Shown here: piece after piece, positions 40,411-49,110 of the stretch
Position numbering within the stretch: the stretch's first letter is position 1
Layout of the letters: the number at the start of each line of letters is the position of its first letter
From: SHVO01 sp041905795
GTDB taxonomy: Bacteria > Pseudomonadota > Alphaproteobacteria > Rhodospirillales > Rhodospirillaceae
Reading direction: 5' to 3'
Assembly: GCA_041905795.1 (NCBI GenBank)
Contig: JAYRKL010000007.1
Location: forward strand, 62,001 to 126,000
Length of the DNA: 64,000 nt
Made by a program: the position numbers and the translations under genes
Notes under the pieces: generated by a model
The model's input: only the letters and a program-made list of their open reading frames with translations
Databases searched by the model: none
Told to the model about the DNA's origin: nothing

Positions 40411-40428
40411 GGGCTTTGTGCTCTTTCT

Positions 40429-41511
40429 TTAGGATTCATAACCCAGCATCCGGCCGACCAGTTTGGCGGTGTAGTCGACCATGGGGATGACGCGGGCGTA
40501 GTTCAAACGCGTGGGACCGATGACGCCGATGGCGCCGACGATCTGCTCGCGGCTGTTCTGGAAGGGCGCCACCACCATGGAGCAGCCGGCCATGCCGAAC
40601 AATTCGTTTTGCGCGCCGATGAAGATCTGCACCCCTTCGGCTTTGTTCACAAGGTCCAGGAGCCGCACCATCTGTTCGCGCGCTTCCAGCGCCGAGAACA
40701 ATTGCCGGATGCGGTTGAGGTCTTCGATGGCGGTGACGTCTTTCAGGAGATGCGACTGCCCGCGGATGATAAGCCCGCGGTCAATGCTGGGTCCGCTGCC
40801 GCTCCAGGTGGCGAGGCCGGCCTGCACCACCTTGGCGGTCAGTTCGTCCAGCTGGGCGCGGCGCGTTTCCACTTCCTCGATGATGCCGGCGCGGGCTTCG
40901 CCGACGGTGCGGCCGGCGAGGCGGGCGGCGAGAAAGTTGCCGGCCTCCACCAGCGCCGAGGCGGGCAGGTCACGCGGCACTTCGATCAGGCGGTTTTCCA
41001 CCATGCCGCTTTCGTCCACCATCACCACCAGGGCGCGGCCGGGCTTGAGATTGACGAATTCGATATGTTTCAGCGCCGCTTCGGTCTTGGGCGCGAGCAC
41101 CAGGCCGGCGCATTGCGCGAGGCCGGCCAGCGCGCCGGTGGCCTGGTCGAGCACCTCTTCCGGCGAGCGTCCGGCCGCCTGGCAATGGGCGTCGATGGCG
41201 CGGCGCTCGTCGGTGTCGAGGCCGCCCACCTGCAGCAATCCGCTGACGAACATGCGCAGGCCCGCTTCGGTGGGCAACCGGCCGGCGGAGGTGTGGGGCG
41301 CATAGAGCAGCCCGGCGTATTCCAGGTCCGCCATGACGTTGCGGATGGTGGCCGGCGACAGCGAGCCCCTGAGCTTGCGCGCGATGGTGCGCGAGCCCAC
41401 CGGTTCGCCGGTCTCGACGAAGGCGTCGACGACATGGCGGAAGATCTCCCGCGAGCGGTCGTTCAACGCGACCACGCTATGCGCTTCCTTGGGGGTGTCG
41501 GTGAGGATCAT
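40429..41511 (-). CDS. hrcA: Heat-inducible transcription repressor HrcA
   Basis: A 360-residue repressor of class I heat-shock genes. The N-terminal winged helix shows LNDRSREIFRHVVDAFVETGEPVGSRTIARKL (in parts), and the dimer and effector domains complete the length. HrcA binds the CIRCE inverted repeat, normally at groESL; no CIRCE copy is visible in this window, so its targets are elsewhere. I chose the ATG at 41511; a GTG at 41547 adds 12 residues. It is divergent from rph. Confidence 0.94.
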   Translation of the reverse strand: MILTDTPKEAHSVVALNDRSREIFRHVVDAFVETGEPVGSRTIARKLRGSLSPATIRNVMADLEYAGLLYAPHTSAGRLPTEAGLRMFVSGLLQVGGLDTDERRAIDAHCQAAGRSPEEVLDQATGALAGLAQCAGLVLAPKTEAALKHIEFVNLKPGRALVVMVDESGMVENRLIEVPRDLPASALVEAGNFLAARLAGRTVGEARAGIIEEVETRRAQLDELTAKVVQAGLATWSGSGPSIDRGLIIRGQSHLLKDVTAIEDLNRIRQLFSALEAREQMVRLLDLVNKAEGVQIFIGAQNELFGMAGCSMVVAPFQNSREQIVGAIGVIGPTRLNYARVIPMVDYTAKLVGRMLGYES

Positions 41512-41700
41512 CGACCGGGAACGGGCCAAAACCGGGGTTAAATGCACTGACGGCTATGTAAGCCGCGAGGGCGGGGGCGTCAACGTGGGGGAAGAACGCC
41601 GCAATATGTGACGGGCCAAGGACTTGCCCCTCCACTTTGCCCTCCCGCGCCGCAGGTGATAGACGAAGCCCCCATCGCCCCTTCCTGGAAGAGACTCCTC

Positions 41701-42435
41701 ATGCCCACCCGGTCGCCGACTGGCCGTTCACCCTCCGCCCTTCGCCCCATCACCCTCGACCTGGGGGTGAGCAAACACGCCGAGGGGTCGTGCCTGGTGA
41801 AATTCGGCGACACCCATGTGCTGTGCACCGCCAGCATCGAGGAACAGGTGCCGTCCTGGCTCAAGAACAGCGGCAAGGGCTGGGTGACCGCCGAATACGG
41901 CATGCTGCCGCGCTCCACCAACACCCGCACCGCGCGCGAAGCCGCCAAGGGCGGACAATCGGGCCGCACCCACGAGATCCAGCGCCTGATCGGCCGCGCC
42001 TTACGCGCCGTCACCGAGATCCGCGGCTTCGGCGAGGTGCAGGTGCGCCTGGACTGCGACGTGATCCAGGCCGACGGCGGCACCCGCACTGCCAGCATCA
42101 CCGGCGCTTACGTAGCGCTGCACCAGGCCTTCGGCTGCATGAAGAAGCTGGGCGCCATCACCAAAATCCCCCTGCGCGAGCCGGTGGCCGCCGTCAGCTG
42201 CGGCCTCGTCGACGGCGTGGCCCTGCTCGACCTCGACTACAACGAGGACTCAGGCGCCCAGGCGGATTCCAATTTCGTCATGACCGCCTCGGGCAAGCTG
42301 GTGGAAGTGCAAGGCACCGCCGAGCATCATCCCTTCACCGAAGAGGAGTTCCTGGCGCTGCTGGGGCTCGCCAAGGCCGGCATCGCCGAACTGGTTCAAC
42401 ATCAGCGCGCGGCGCTCGCCAAAATTGGTTTGTGA
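41701..42435 (+). CDS. rph: Ribonuclease PH
   Basis: A 244-residue phosphorolytic 3'-5' exonuclease that trims tRNA precursors. Clear motifs are GDTHVLCTASIEEQVPSWL, GWVTAEYGMLPRSTNTR and DCDVIQADGGTRTASITGA. The ATG at 41701 has GGAAGAG upstream; the frame is open earlier but unconserved. Its stop overlaps the rdgB start by one base (TGATG), and rdgB overlaps hemW, so rph-rdgB-hemW is one coupled operon divergent from hrcA-grpE. Confidence 0.97.
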   Translation: MPTRSPTGRSPSALRPITLDLGVSKHAEGSCLVKFGDTHVLCTASIEEQVPSWLKNSGKGWVTAEYGMLPRSTNTRTAREAAKGGQSGRTHEIQRLIGRALRAVTEIRGFGEVQVRLDCDVIQADGGTRTASITGAYVALHQAFGCMKKLGAITKIPLREPVAAVSCGLVDGVALLDLDYNEDSGAQADSNFVMTASGKLVEVQGTAEHHPFTEEEFLALLGLAKAGIAELVQHQRAALAKIGL

Positions 42436-43046
42436 TGCCGCGGAAATTCACCGACGATAAGCTGGTCGTCGCCAGCCACAACGCCGGCAAGGCGCGCGAG
42501 ATCGTTGAATTGCTACAAGCCTTCCCGGTGAAGGTCGTCTCGGCCAAGGACTTGAACCTTCCCGAGCCCGAAGAGACCGGCCTCACCTATATCGACAACG
42601 CCGTGCTCAAGGCCGTCGCCGCCACGAAAGAATGCGGTCTGCCGGCGCTGGCCGATGATTCCGGCATGAGCGTCGACGCGCTTGACGGCGCGCCCGGCAT
42701 TTATTCCGCGCGCTGGGCGCCCAACAAGGACTTCACCGTGGCGATGGAGCGCGTGCGCCGGGAAATGGCCGAGAAAGAGCGCGCCACCGGCCTGAAGAAC
42801 GACCGCGCGCAGTTCAACTGCTGCCTGGCGCTGGCCTGGCCCGACGGCCATGTCGAGCATTTCATGGGCGTGCTGCAAGGCCATCTGGTGTTCCCGCCGC
42901 GCGGGCTGAACGGTTTTGGTTACGACCCGATTTTCATCCCCGACGGCTACGACATCACCTGCGGCGAGATGACGCACGACTTCAAGCAGACCATCAGCCA
43001 CCGCGCGCTGGCGTTCCGTCAACTCGTGGACACGTGCTTCAGATGA
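42435..43046 (+). CDS. rdgB: XTP/dITP diphosphatase (RdgB/HAM1 family)
   Basis: A 203-residue house-cleaning pyrophosphatase that removes non-canonical purine triphosphates. Conserved segments are VVASHNAGKAREI (phosphate binding), GLPALADDSGMSVDALDGAPGIYSARW (in parts, catalytic Asp-Asp) and GFGYDPIFIPDG, then TISHRALAF. Start and stop both overlap the neighbours (rph by one base, hemW by four). Confidence 0.96.
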   Translation: MPRKFTDDKLVVASHNAGKAREIVELLQAFPVKVVSAKDLNLPEPEETGLTYIDNAVLKAVAATKECGLPALADDSGMSVDALDGAPGIYSARWAPNKDFTVAMERVRREMAEKERATGLKNDRAQFNCCLALAWPDGHVEHFMGVLQGHLVFPPRGLNGFGYDPIFIPDGYDITCGEMTHDFKQTISHRALAFRQLVDTCFR

Positions 43047-44212
43047 CAGGGGACGAGGGCTTCGGCCTGTATGTCCACTGGCCGTTCTGCATTTCCAAGT
43101 GCCCTTACTGCGATTTCAACAGCCACGTCGTCGCCGGCGTCGACCAGGCGGCATGGCGCGCCGGTCTTTTACGCGAGCTTGATCACTACGCGCGGCCCAT
43201 CGCCGGCCGCACCCTCACCAGCATTTTTTTCGGCGGCGGCACGCCGTCCTTGATGGCGCCCGACACCGCCGCCGCCGTCATCGCCGCCGCGCGCACTTAT
43301 TGGCGCAGCGATGACGATCTGGAGATCACGCTCGAGGCGAACCCTGGAACCGTGGACGCGGCCAGCTTCAGCGCCTTCCGCGCCGCCGGGATCAATCGCC
43401 TGTCCATGGGCGTGCAGGCGCTCAACGACCGCGACCTCGCTTTCCTGGGCCGCAAACATTCCACCACCGACGCCAAACGCGCCTGGGAAACCGCCGCGAA
43501 GATTTTTCCGCGGGTGTCGTTCGACCTGATCTATGCGCGCCCGCAGCAGACCGTGAGTGCGTGGCGCGCGGAACTCGCCGAAGGCTTACGCGCGGTCGAT
43601 GACAACGGTATCACCCACCTCTCGCTCTACCAGCTGACCATGGAGCCAGGCACGGCCATGCAGGCCGCTCACGAACGCGGCGCGTTCACCCTGCCCGACG
43701 AAGACACCTCCGCCGAACTCTACGAATCGACCCAGGAGCTATGCGAGGCCGCCGGCTTCCCGGCCTATGAGATCTCCAACCACGCCAAACCCGGGCACCC
43801 GAGTCGCCATAACCGCACCTACTGGCGGGGCGGGGACTATGTGGGCATCGGCCCCGGCGCCCATGGCCGTATTTCCGCGGGCAGCGAGATCCGCGCCACC
43901 CGTCAGATCAAGGCCCCGGCCCTGTGGCTGAAGGCGGTGGACGCGACCGGTCATGCCACCCAGGAAAGCCTGCTCCTCACCCCCGCCTCCCGGGCGGAGG
44001 AATTGGTGCTCATGGGATTGAGGCTGACCGAGGGTTTGGACAAGGCCCGGTTCGCCCGGCTGGCCGGGAAGCCTCTGGAGCAGGTGATCGACCTCCCGGC
44101 CCTGAAAATGCTTCAGGACGAAGGGCATCTGGTGGACTCCGCCACCACGCTCTCAGCCACCGCCAAGGGCCGCCTGGCCCTGAACGCGGTCATCACCAGC
44201 CTGCTGGTCTGA
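43043..44212 (+). CDS. hemW: Radical SAM heme chaperone HemW
   Basis: A 389-residue radical SAM protein related to HemN. The cluster motif is CxxxCxxC in FCISKCPYCDF (Cys16, 20, 23), with FFGGGTPSLM and NRLSMGVQALNDRDL following. Such proteins carry heme and lack the HemN oxidase activity; many are annotated as coproporphyrinogen oxidase-like. The ATG at 43043 overlaps the rdgB stop by four bases; a GTG at 43034 is also possible. Confidence 0.93.
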   Translation: MTGDEGFGLYVHWPFCISKCPYCDFNSHVVAGVDQAAWRAGLLRELDHYARPIAGRTLTSIFFGGGTPSLMAPDTAAAVIAAARTYWRSDDDLEITLEANPGTVDAASFSAFRAAGINRLSMGVQALNDRDLAFLGRKHSTTDAKRAWETAAKIFPRVSFDLIYARPQQTVSAWRAELAEGLRAVDDNGITHLSLYQLTMEPGTAMQAAHERGAFTLPDEDTSAELYESTQELCEAAGFPAYEISNHAKPGHPSRHNRTYWRGGDYVGIGPGAHGRISAGSEIRATRQIKAPALWLKAVDATGHATQESLLLTPASRAEELVLMGLRLTEGLDKARFARLAGKPLEQVIDLPALKMLQDEGHLVDSATTLSATAKGRLALNAVITSLLV

Positions 44213-44427
44213 TTTAAAAATCCTTTATTATCAATTTGTTATGGCCTGATTTTGAACCTTGGGTCAGCCACGCCAAACCTCATATGTGGCCTGAGCATTG
44301 ACCTAGATAGCGCTGATAACACTATATTTTTTGCGTTCCGTTTACGGTTCGTATACTTTGTCCGAGGGAATATGCGGGAGGGGCGGCCCTGAAAGGTCCG
44401 GGACCCCGTCCCTGTGCCTTGGTCATC
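44213..44427 (+). promoter_or_regulatory. AT-rich 215-bp leader with two candidate promoters upstream of the aminotransferase
   Basis: The region is far more AT-rich than its surroundings. One candidate is TTGACC (44298-44303) with TATATT at 44323-44328 (19-base gap). The other is TTGCGT (44331-44336) with TATACT at 44352-44357 (15-base gap). Both face the aminotransferase start at 44428. Spacings are imperfect, so neither is secure. Confidence 0.35.
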
Positions 44428-45615
44428 ATGTACAACACCCGCCTCGACGGCCTGACCGAATACCCGTTCCAGCGGCTGACGGCCCTTTTGGGCGGCCCGG
44501 CCACTCCTGACGCGCTCAACATGTCCATCGGCGAGCCGCAGCATACGCCGCCGGCTTTGTTACATTCCGTCCTGGAAAAGCATCGGGCCGAGTGGGGCAA
44601 GTACCCCCCGACCAATGGGTCGCCGGATTTCCGCGCCGCGGTCGCCGCCTGGGCCAACCGCCGTTACGGCCTGCCGGCCGGTTTCCTCGACGCCGACCGC
44701 CACATCCTGCCGGTGGCCGGGTCCCGCGAAGGCCTGTTCATGGCCGCCCAGCTGTGCATCCCGCCCGACAAGGCCGGCCGCAAGCCGGCCGTTCTCATGC
44801 CCAATCCGTTCTATCAGGTGTACTTCGGCGCCGCGGTCATGCACGGCGCCGATCCGGTCTATGTCCCGGCCGACGCCGGCACCGGTTTCCAGCCCGACTA
44901 CACATCCGTCGCCAAGGCCGACCTCGACCGCGCCGCCTGCGCCTATCTCTGCACACCCGCCAATCCCCAGGGGGCGGTGGCGAGCCTCGAACAACTCAAG
45001 ACCCTCATCCGTTTGGCCCGTGCCCACGACTTCGTCCTGATCTCCGACGAGTGCTACTCCGAGATTTACAGCGGCGCGGCGCCGGCCGGCGCCTTGGCCG
45101 CCTGCGCCGAACTGGGCGAGGGGCTGGCCAATGTGCTGGTGCTCAATTCGCTGTCCAAGCGCTCCAGCGTCCCGGGCCTGCGCTCCGGTTTCGTGGCGGG
45201 CGACCCCGACCTGATCGCCAAGTTCTCCAAGCTGCGCGCCCATGGCGGCGCGGTGCAGCCGATGCCGGTGCTGGCCGCCTCGGCCGCCTTGTGGCGCGAC
45301 GAAACCCACGTCGAAGACAACCGCGCCCTCTACCGCGCCAAGATCGAGGATGCGGCGAAAATCTTCGGCAACCAATTTGGATTCTACCGCCCGGCCGGCG
45401 GATTTTTCCTGTGGCTCGATGTCGGCGACGGCGAGCGCGCCGCCAAACATCTGTGGGACCGGGGCCGCATCCGGGTTCTGCCCGGCGCCTATCTCGCGCG
45501 CACCGCAGATGGAACCAACCCGGGGCAGCGCTATATCCGTATCGCCCTGGTGCACGACCGCGAGACCGCCGCCGCCGGTCTCGCACGCATGAACGACCTG
45601 CTTGGATCGCTTTAG
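44428..45615 (+). CDS. Class I/II PLP aminotransferase, DapC-like
   Basis: A 395-residue fold-type I aminotransferase. The start TRLDGLTEYPFQRL resembles N-succinyldiaminopimelate aminotransferase DapC. Other landmarks are TPANPQGAVASLE, ISDECYSEIYSG and the PLP lysine in SLSKRSSVPGLRSGF. It would serve the lysine/diaminopimelate route along with dapB in this window, though related enzymes act on other amino acids. The ATG at 44428 is preceded by an in-frame TTG at 44419. ftsK follows 24 bases downstream. Confidence 0.85.
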   Translation: MYNTRLDGLTEYPFQRLTALLGGPATPDALNMSIGEPQHTPPALLHSVLEKHRAEWGKYPPTNGSPDFRAAVAAWANRRYGLPAGFLDADRHILPVAGSREGLFMAAQLCIPPDKAGRKPAVLMPNPFYQVYFGAAVMHGADPVYVPADAGTGFQPDYTSVAKADLDRAACAYLCTPANPQGAVASLEQLKTLIRLARAHDFVLISDECYSEIYSGAAPAGALAACAELGEGLANVLVLNSLSKRSSVPGLRSGFVAGDPDLIAKFSKLRAHGGAVQPMPVLAASAALWRDETHVEDNRALYRAKIEDAAKIFGNQFGFYRPAGGFFLWLDVGDGERAAKHLWDRGRIRVLPGAYLARTADGTNPGQRYIRIALVHDRETAAAGLARMNDLLGSL

Positions 45616-45639
45616 GTTCGACCGCTTTTGGGGATGAAC

Positions 45640-48123
45640 ATGAATACCGCCGTCCGCTCCGAGAATGTTCCGTTCCTGCCGCCCGCCTGGGCCGCCATGT
45701 TGAAGCGTGCCGCGCTGGTCATGGCCGGCAGCCTGGTGGCCGCCCTCGGCGCCGCGATCCTGCTGGCGCTGTTGACCTATGCCCCCGACGATCCCTCCTT
45801 CGACACCGCCACCCCGGCCGGCGCCCAGAACGCGCTGGGCACTGCCGGCGCGGTGGTGGCCGATGTCCTGTTGCAGGCCGCCGGTCTCGGCGCCGGCGTC
45901 GTCGGCCTGGCGATCCTGGCCTGGGGCGTGCGCCTGATGCGCGGCGAGCCCGTGACCTGGCTGTGGCTGCGCACCGTGGGCGCGCTGGCGAGCATGTTGT
46001 TCCTGGCCGTGGGCCTCGCGCTGCTCCCGGCGCCGGACTTCTGGCCGGTGCGCGCCGGCATCGGCGGCTCGGCAGGCCGCGTGCTGATGCAGGCCATCAC
46101 CGTCAAGCATGACGTCACCACCCGCCTCGGCATCATTCCCATGGAGGCGCTGTTTGCCCTGCGCGTCCTGTTCGGCATCGCCGCCGGTATCGGCGGCGCG
46201 GCGCTGGCGTTGTGGAGCATCACCGTGCGCCCCGAAACCGCGGGCCGCACCGGCGTCATGGCCGGCCGCGGCGTCATGGCCGGATGTGTCGCGTTTTTCG
46301 CGGGCTTGAAGGTGGCCGTGCAGCGCTTCAAGGAAGCGCGTCCGCAGCGCGATGAGCCGAAACTCGCCAAGCGCAAAGCCACCAAAGTCGAAGACAGCGA
46401 AGACGAAATTGATGAAATCGTCGCCGCGCCCGAGATCGCAGACGTCGAAGACCACGCGGAAGAGGAAGAAGAGATCGAAGCCGCGCCTCCGGCGATCGAA
46501 TACCACAAGCCCAAGGAATCGGTGGTCGCCCCGCGCAAGGCGGCGAAACCGTCCAAGCGTGAGATGGAAACCCGGCAGGGCAGTCTGCTGCCCAGCGCAA
46601 AAAGGGGCTTCGACCTGCCGCCGCTCGACATTCTCGCCGCCGCGCCGCTGGTGGAGCGCGGCAACAAAGGCGTGTCGCGCGAATCCCTGGAAGGCAACGC
46701 GCGCATGCTGGAATCGGTGCTGGAAGATTTCGGCATCAAGGGCCAGATCGTCAAAGTGCGCCCGGGCCCGGTGGTCACGCTCTATGAACTGGAACCGGCG
46801 CCCGGCACCAAGACCAGCCGCGTGGTGTCGCTGTCCGACGACATCGCCCGCTCGATGAGCGCGGTGTCGGTGCGCATCGCCGTGGTCCCCGGCCGCACGG
46901 TGATCGGCATCGAACTGCCCAACGTCAACCGCGAGACCGTTTACCTGCGCGAGATGCTGTCCTCGGACGAATTCGAGAAGAGCGAAGCCAAACTCAGCCT
47001 GGCCCTGGGCAAGGACATCGGCGGCACCGCCGTGTTCGCGGATCTCGCCCGCATGCCGCACCTGCTCGTCGCCGGCACCACCGGTTCGGGCAAGTCGGTG
47101 GCCATCAACACCATGATCATGTCGATGCTCTATCGCAACACGCCGGCGGACGTGCGCTTCATCATGATCGACCCCAAGATGCTGGAACTCTCGAGCTACG
47201 ACGGCATCCCGCACCTCCTGGCGCCGGTCGTGACCGATCCCGGCAAGGCGGTGATGGCCTTGAAGTGGACCGTGCGCGAGATGGAGAACCGTTACCGCGC
47301 CATGAGCCAGCTGTCGGTGCGCAACATCGCCGGCTACAACCAGCGCCTTCAGGACGCGGCCGCCAAGGGCAAGTCGCTGACCCGCACCGTGCAGACCGGT
47401 TTTGAACCCGCGACGGGGAAACCGATCTACGAGGAACAGGCCCTCGACCTGACGCCGCTGCCCTATATCGTCGTCATCATCGACGAAATGGCCGACCTGA
47501 TGCTGGTGGCGGGGAAAGAGGTGGAAGCCGCGGTCCAGCGCCTGGCACAAATGGCGCGCGCCGCCGGCATTCACGTCATCATGGCCACCCAGCGCCCATC
47601 GGTGGACGTGATCACCGGCACCATCAAAGCGAATTTCCCGACCCGCATCAGTTTTCAGGTCACGTCGAAGATCGACAGCCGCACCATCCTGGGCGAACAG
47701 GGCGCGGAACAGCTGCTGGGCCAGGGCGACATGCTTTACATGGCGGCCGGCGGGCGCATCACCCGCGTCCACGGTCCGTTCGTCAGCGACCGCGAGGTGG
47801 AAGAAGTCACCAACCACCTGCGCGCCCAGTCGGAGCCGTCCTATGTCGAGGACGTGACCGAAGACTCCGACATGGACGGCGTGCCGGGCTTCGGCGGCGA
47901 GGGCGGCGGCAACACCAGCGGCGAGGACGGCCTGTTCGACCGCGCCGTGGCCATCGTCGCCAAGGAGCGCAAGGCCTCCACCAGCTTCATCCAGCGCCAC
48001 CTGCAGATCGGCTACAACCGCGCCGCCCGCATCATCGAGGAAATGGAACAGCAGGGCATGATCAGCCGCGCCAACCACGTTGGCAAACGTGAGGTTCTCT
48101 TGCCCCAGCGGGACGATTACTAG
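45640..48123 (+). CDS. ftsK: DNA translocase FtsK
   Basis: An 827-residue septal DNA pump that moves the chromosome terminus and activates XerCD. The N-terminus has four hydrophobic segments within about 200 residues. A charged, acidic linker (EEEEEIEAAPPAIE) follows. The motor shows Walker A GTTGSGKSVAINTM and Walker B VVIIDEMADLMLV. The C-terminal gamma domain, which reads KOPS sites, is DRAVAIVAKERKASTSFIQR onward. The ATG at 45640 has GGGGA upstream; TTG 45628 and ATG 45634 are also in frame. Confidence 0.96.
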   Translation: MNTAVRSENVPFLPPAWAAMLKRAALVMAGSLVAALGAAILLALLTYAPDDPSFDTATPAGAQNALGTAGAVVADVLLQAAGLGAGVVGLAILAWGVRLMRGEPVTWLWLRTVGALASMLFLAVGLALLPAPDFWPVRAGIGGSAGRVLMQAITVKHDVTTRLGIIPMEALFALRVLFGIAAGIGGAALALWSITVRPETAGRTGVMAGRGVMAGCVAFFAGLKVAVQRFKEARPQRDEPKLAKRKATKVEDSEDEIDEIVAAPEIADVEDHAEEEEEIEAAPPAIEYHKPKESVVAPRKAAKPSKREMETRQGSLLPSAKRGFDLPPLDILAAAPLVERGNKGVSRESLEGNARMLESVLEDFGIKGQIVKVRPGPVVTLYELEPAPGTKTSRVVSLSDDIARSMSAVSVRIAVVPGRTVIGIELPNVNRETVYLREMLSSDEFEKSEAKLSLALGKDIGGTAVFADLARMPHLLVAGTTGSGKSVAINTMIMSMLYRNTPADVRFIMIDPKMLELSSYDGIPHLLAPVVTDPGKAVMALKWTVREMENRYRAMSQLSVRNIAGYNQRLQDAAAKGKSLTRTVQTGFEPATGKPIYEEQALDLTPLPYIVVIIDEMADLMLVAGKEVEAAVQRLAQMARAAGIHVIMATQRPSVDVITGTIKANFPTRISFQVTSKIDSRTILGEQGAEQLLGQGDMLYMAAGGRITRVHGPFVSDREVEEVTNHLRAQSEPSYVEDVTEDSDMDGVPGFGGEGGGNTSGEDGLFDRAVAIVAKERKASTSFIQRHLQIGYNRAARIIEEMEQQGMISRANHVGKREVLLPQRDDY

Positions 48124-48136
48124 ACTCCCATCACAC

Positions 48137-48200
48137 CCTCGCCATAGTGTGCGGCCATATTCTTGGGACCCGATTTTTAAAGTTGGGCGTTATGGCGAGG
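48137..48200 (+). promoter_or_regulatory. lolA: Long-range stem that would mask the lolA ribosome-binding site
   Basis: CCTCGCCATA (48137-48146) is the exact reverse complement of TATGGCGAGG (48191-48200). The right arm contains the GAGG that serves the lolA start at 48202/48205. In the ftsK-lolA read-through mRNA this would block initiation; a transcript starting inside the loop would not be blocked. Confidence 0.45.
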
Positions 48201-48201
48201 C

Positions 48202-48813
48202 ATGATGCGTAGAATTCTGACTCTTTTGGCAGCCCTTCTGTTTGCGAGCCCGGCGTTCGCCCTCACCGAGGCCGAAGCCCTCGCCAAGGCCGAGGGATAC
48301 CTCAACGGCATCAACACCTTGCAGGCGCGGTTCACCCAGGTGAACCCGGACGGTTCCAGCAACGAAGGCGACCTCTACATCTCCCGTCCCGGCAAGATGC
48401 GCCTAGCTTACGATCCGCCCACGCCCATGCTGATGGTGGCCGACGGCGCGTTCCTGATCTACGTCGATACGCAAATGAAAGACGCGAGCCACGTCGACCT
48501 GAACGACACGCCCGCCGGGCTATTGTTGAAGAAGGACCTGTCGTTCAAGGACACCGACATCAAGCTGGGCGGCGTGAAATCCGCCACCGGCACGGTGGAG
48601 ATCGTAGCTTCCATGGCCAAGGACCCCACGGCCGGAAAACTCACCCTGATTTTCACCGAGGCGCCGTTCGAGCTGAAACAGTGGCGCGTGCTGGACGCCC
48701 AGCGCAAAGAGGTGGTGGTGACCCTGCAGAACGTCCGGCTCGGGGGCAAAATGGACCCCGCGTTGTTCAAATATGAGGCCCGTAAGAAGGGCCAGGACCG
48801 CGGCGATAAGTAG
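48202..48813 (+). CDS. lolA: Outer-membrane lipoprotein carrier protein LolA
   Basis: A 203-residue periplasmic chaperone that ferries lipoproteins to the outer membrane. The signal peptide is clear (residues 1-20, cut after FA-L or similar). The mature part shows the LolA pattern NTLQARFTQVNPDGSSNEGDLYISRPGKMRLAYDPP (in parts). Two adjacent Met codons (48202, 48205) are both possible starts. It follows ftsK by 78 bases, an order common in many proteobacteria. Confidence 0.94.
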   Translation: MMRRILTLLAALLFASPAFALTEAEALAKAEGYLNGINTLQARFTQVNPDGSSNEGDLYISRPGKMRLAYDPPTPMLMVADGAFLIYVDTQMKDASHVDLNDTPAGLLLKKDLSFKDTDIKLGGVKSATGTVEIVASMAKDPTAGKLTLIFTEAPFELKQWRVLDAQRKEVVVTLQNVRLGGKMDPALFKYEARKKGQDRGDK

Positions 48814-48829
48814 TGGGTCAGCCTAAGTT

Positions 48830-49085
48830 GAGTCGGTCACAGGCTTGTGACCGACCGGCAACGCCCTGATTCCATGCGTGTTTTGAACCATTCCAAACAC
48901 GTGCTCGACGTGCATGGCGGATATGCGAAGGCGACCCGTTGCGGAATGCGCTTTACCGCCCATATTCCTCTCCATACCCACCAGCGCCGCAAGGGCGCCG
49001 GTGCGCCAGGAAAAAAACGGTGTCCCCTGCCGTTCTTGGCGTCGTGTTAGGCGCCCGGTGTTCCCCCCAACACCGGGCGCCGTCT
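48830..49085 (+). ncRNA. Possible structured small RNA between lolA and xth
   Basis: A 255-base stretch without a convincing gene but with three local hairpins. The first is GTCGGTCACA (48832-48841) pairing with TGTGACCGAC (48846-48855). The second is a GTGTTT/AAACAC stem near 48880-48903. The third is a 13-base terminal stem (49050-49081). No known RNA family is recognised. A 58-codon frame (48877-49050) ends exactly at the terminal stem but has atypical codon use. Confidence 0.3.
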
Positions 49086-49089
49086 TATC
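49050..49089 (+). terminator. Strong hairpin, probable terminator
   Basis: GGCGCCCGGTGTT (49050-49062) pairs perfectly with AACACCGGGCGCC (49069-49081) around a loop of six C. The following bases (GTCTTATCC) hold only a short T content, so termination may be partial or aided by Rho. It separates lolA or the possible RNA from xth. Confidence 0.6.
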
Positions 49090-49110
49090 CGCCTCATGTT
49101 ATCTAGCCAC

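Noticed and set aside
41512..41700. CIRCE element between hrcA and rph
   Set aside because: No TTAGCACTC-N9-GAGTGCTAA or close variant is present. The same holds upstream of dnaK.
44560..48078. 1172-codon open frame on the minus strand
   Set aside because: It is antisense to the aminotransferase and ftsK. Its protein is His/Gly/Arg/Ala-rich without domains, as expected from the complementary frame of GC-rich genes.
48847..49050. 67-codon frame (or 58 codons from 48877) between lolA and xth
   Set aside because: No ribosome site, third-position GC unlike neighbours, no hydrophobic or domain pattern. Kept only as context for the possible RNA.
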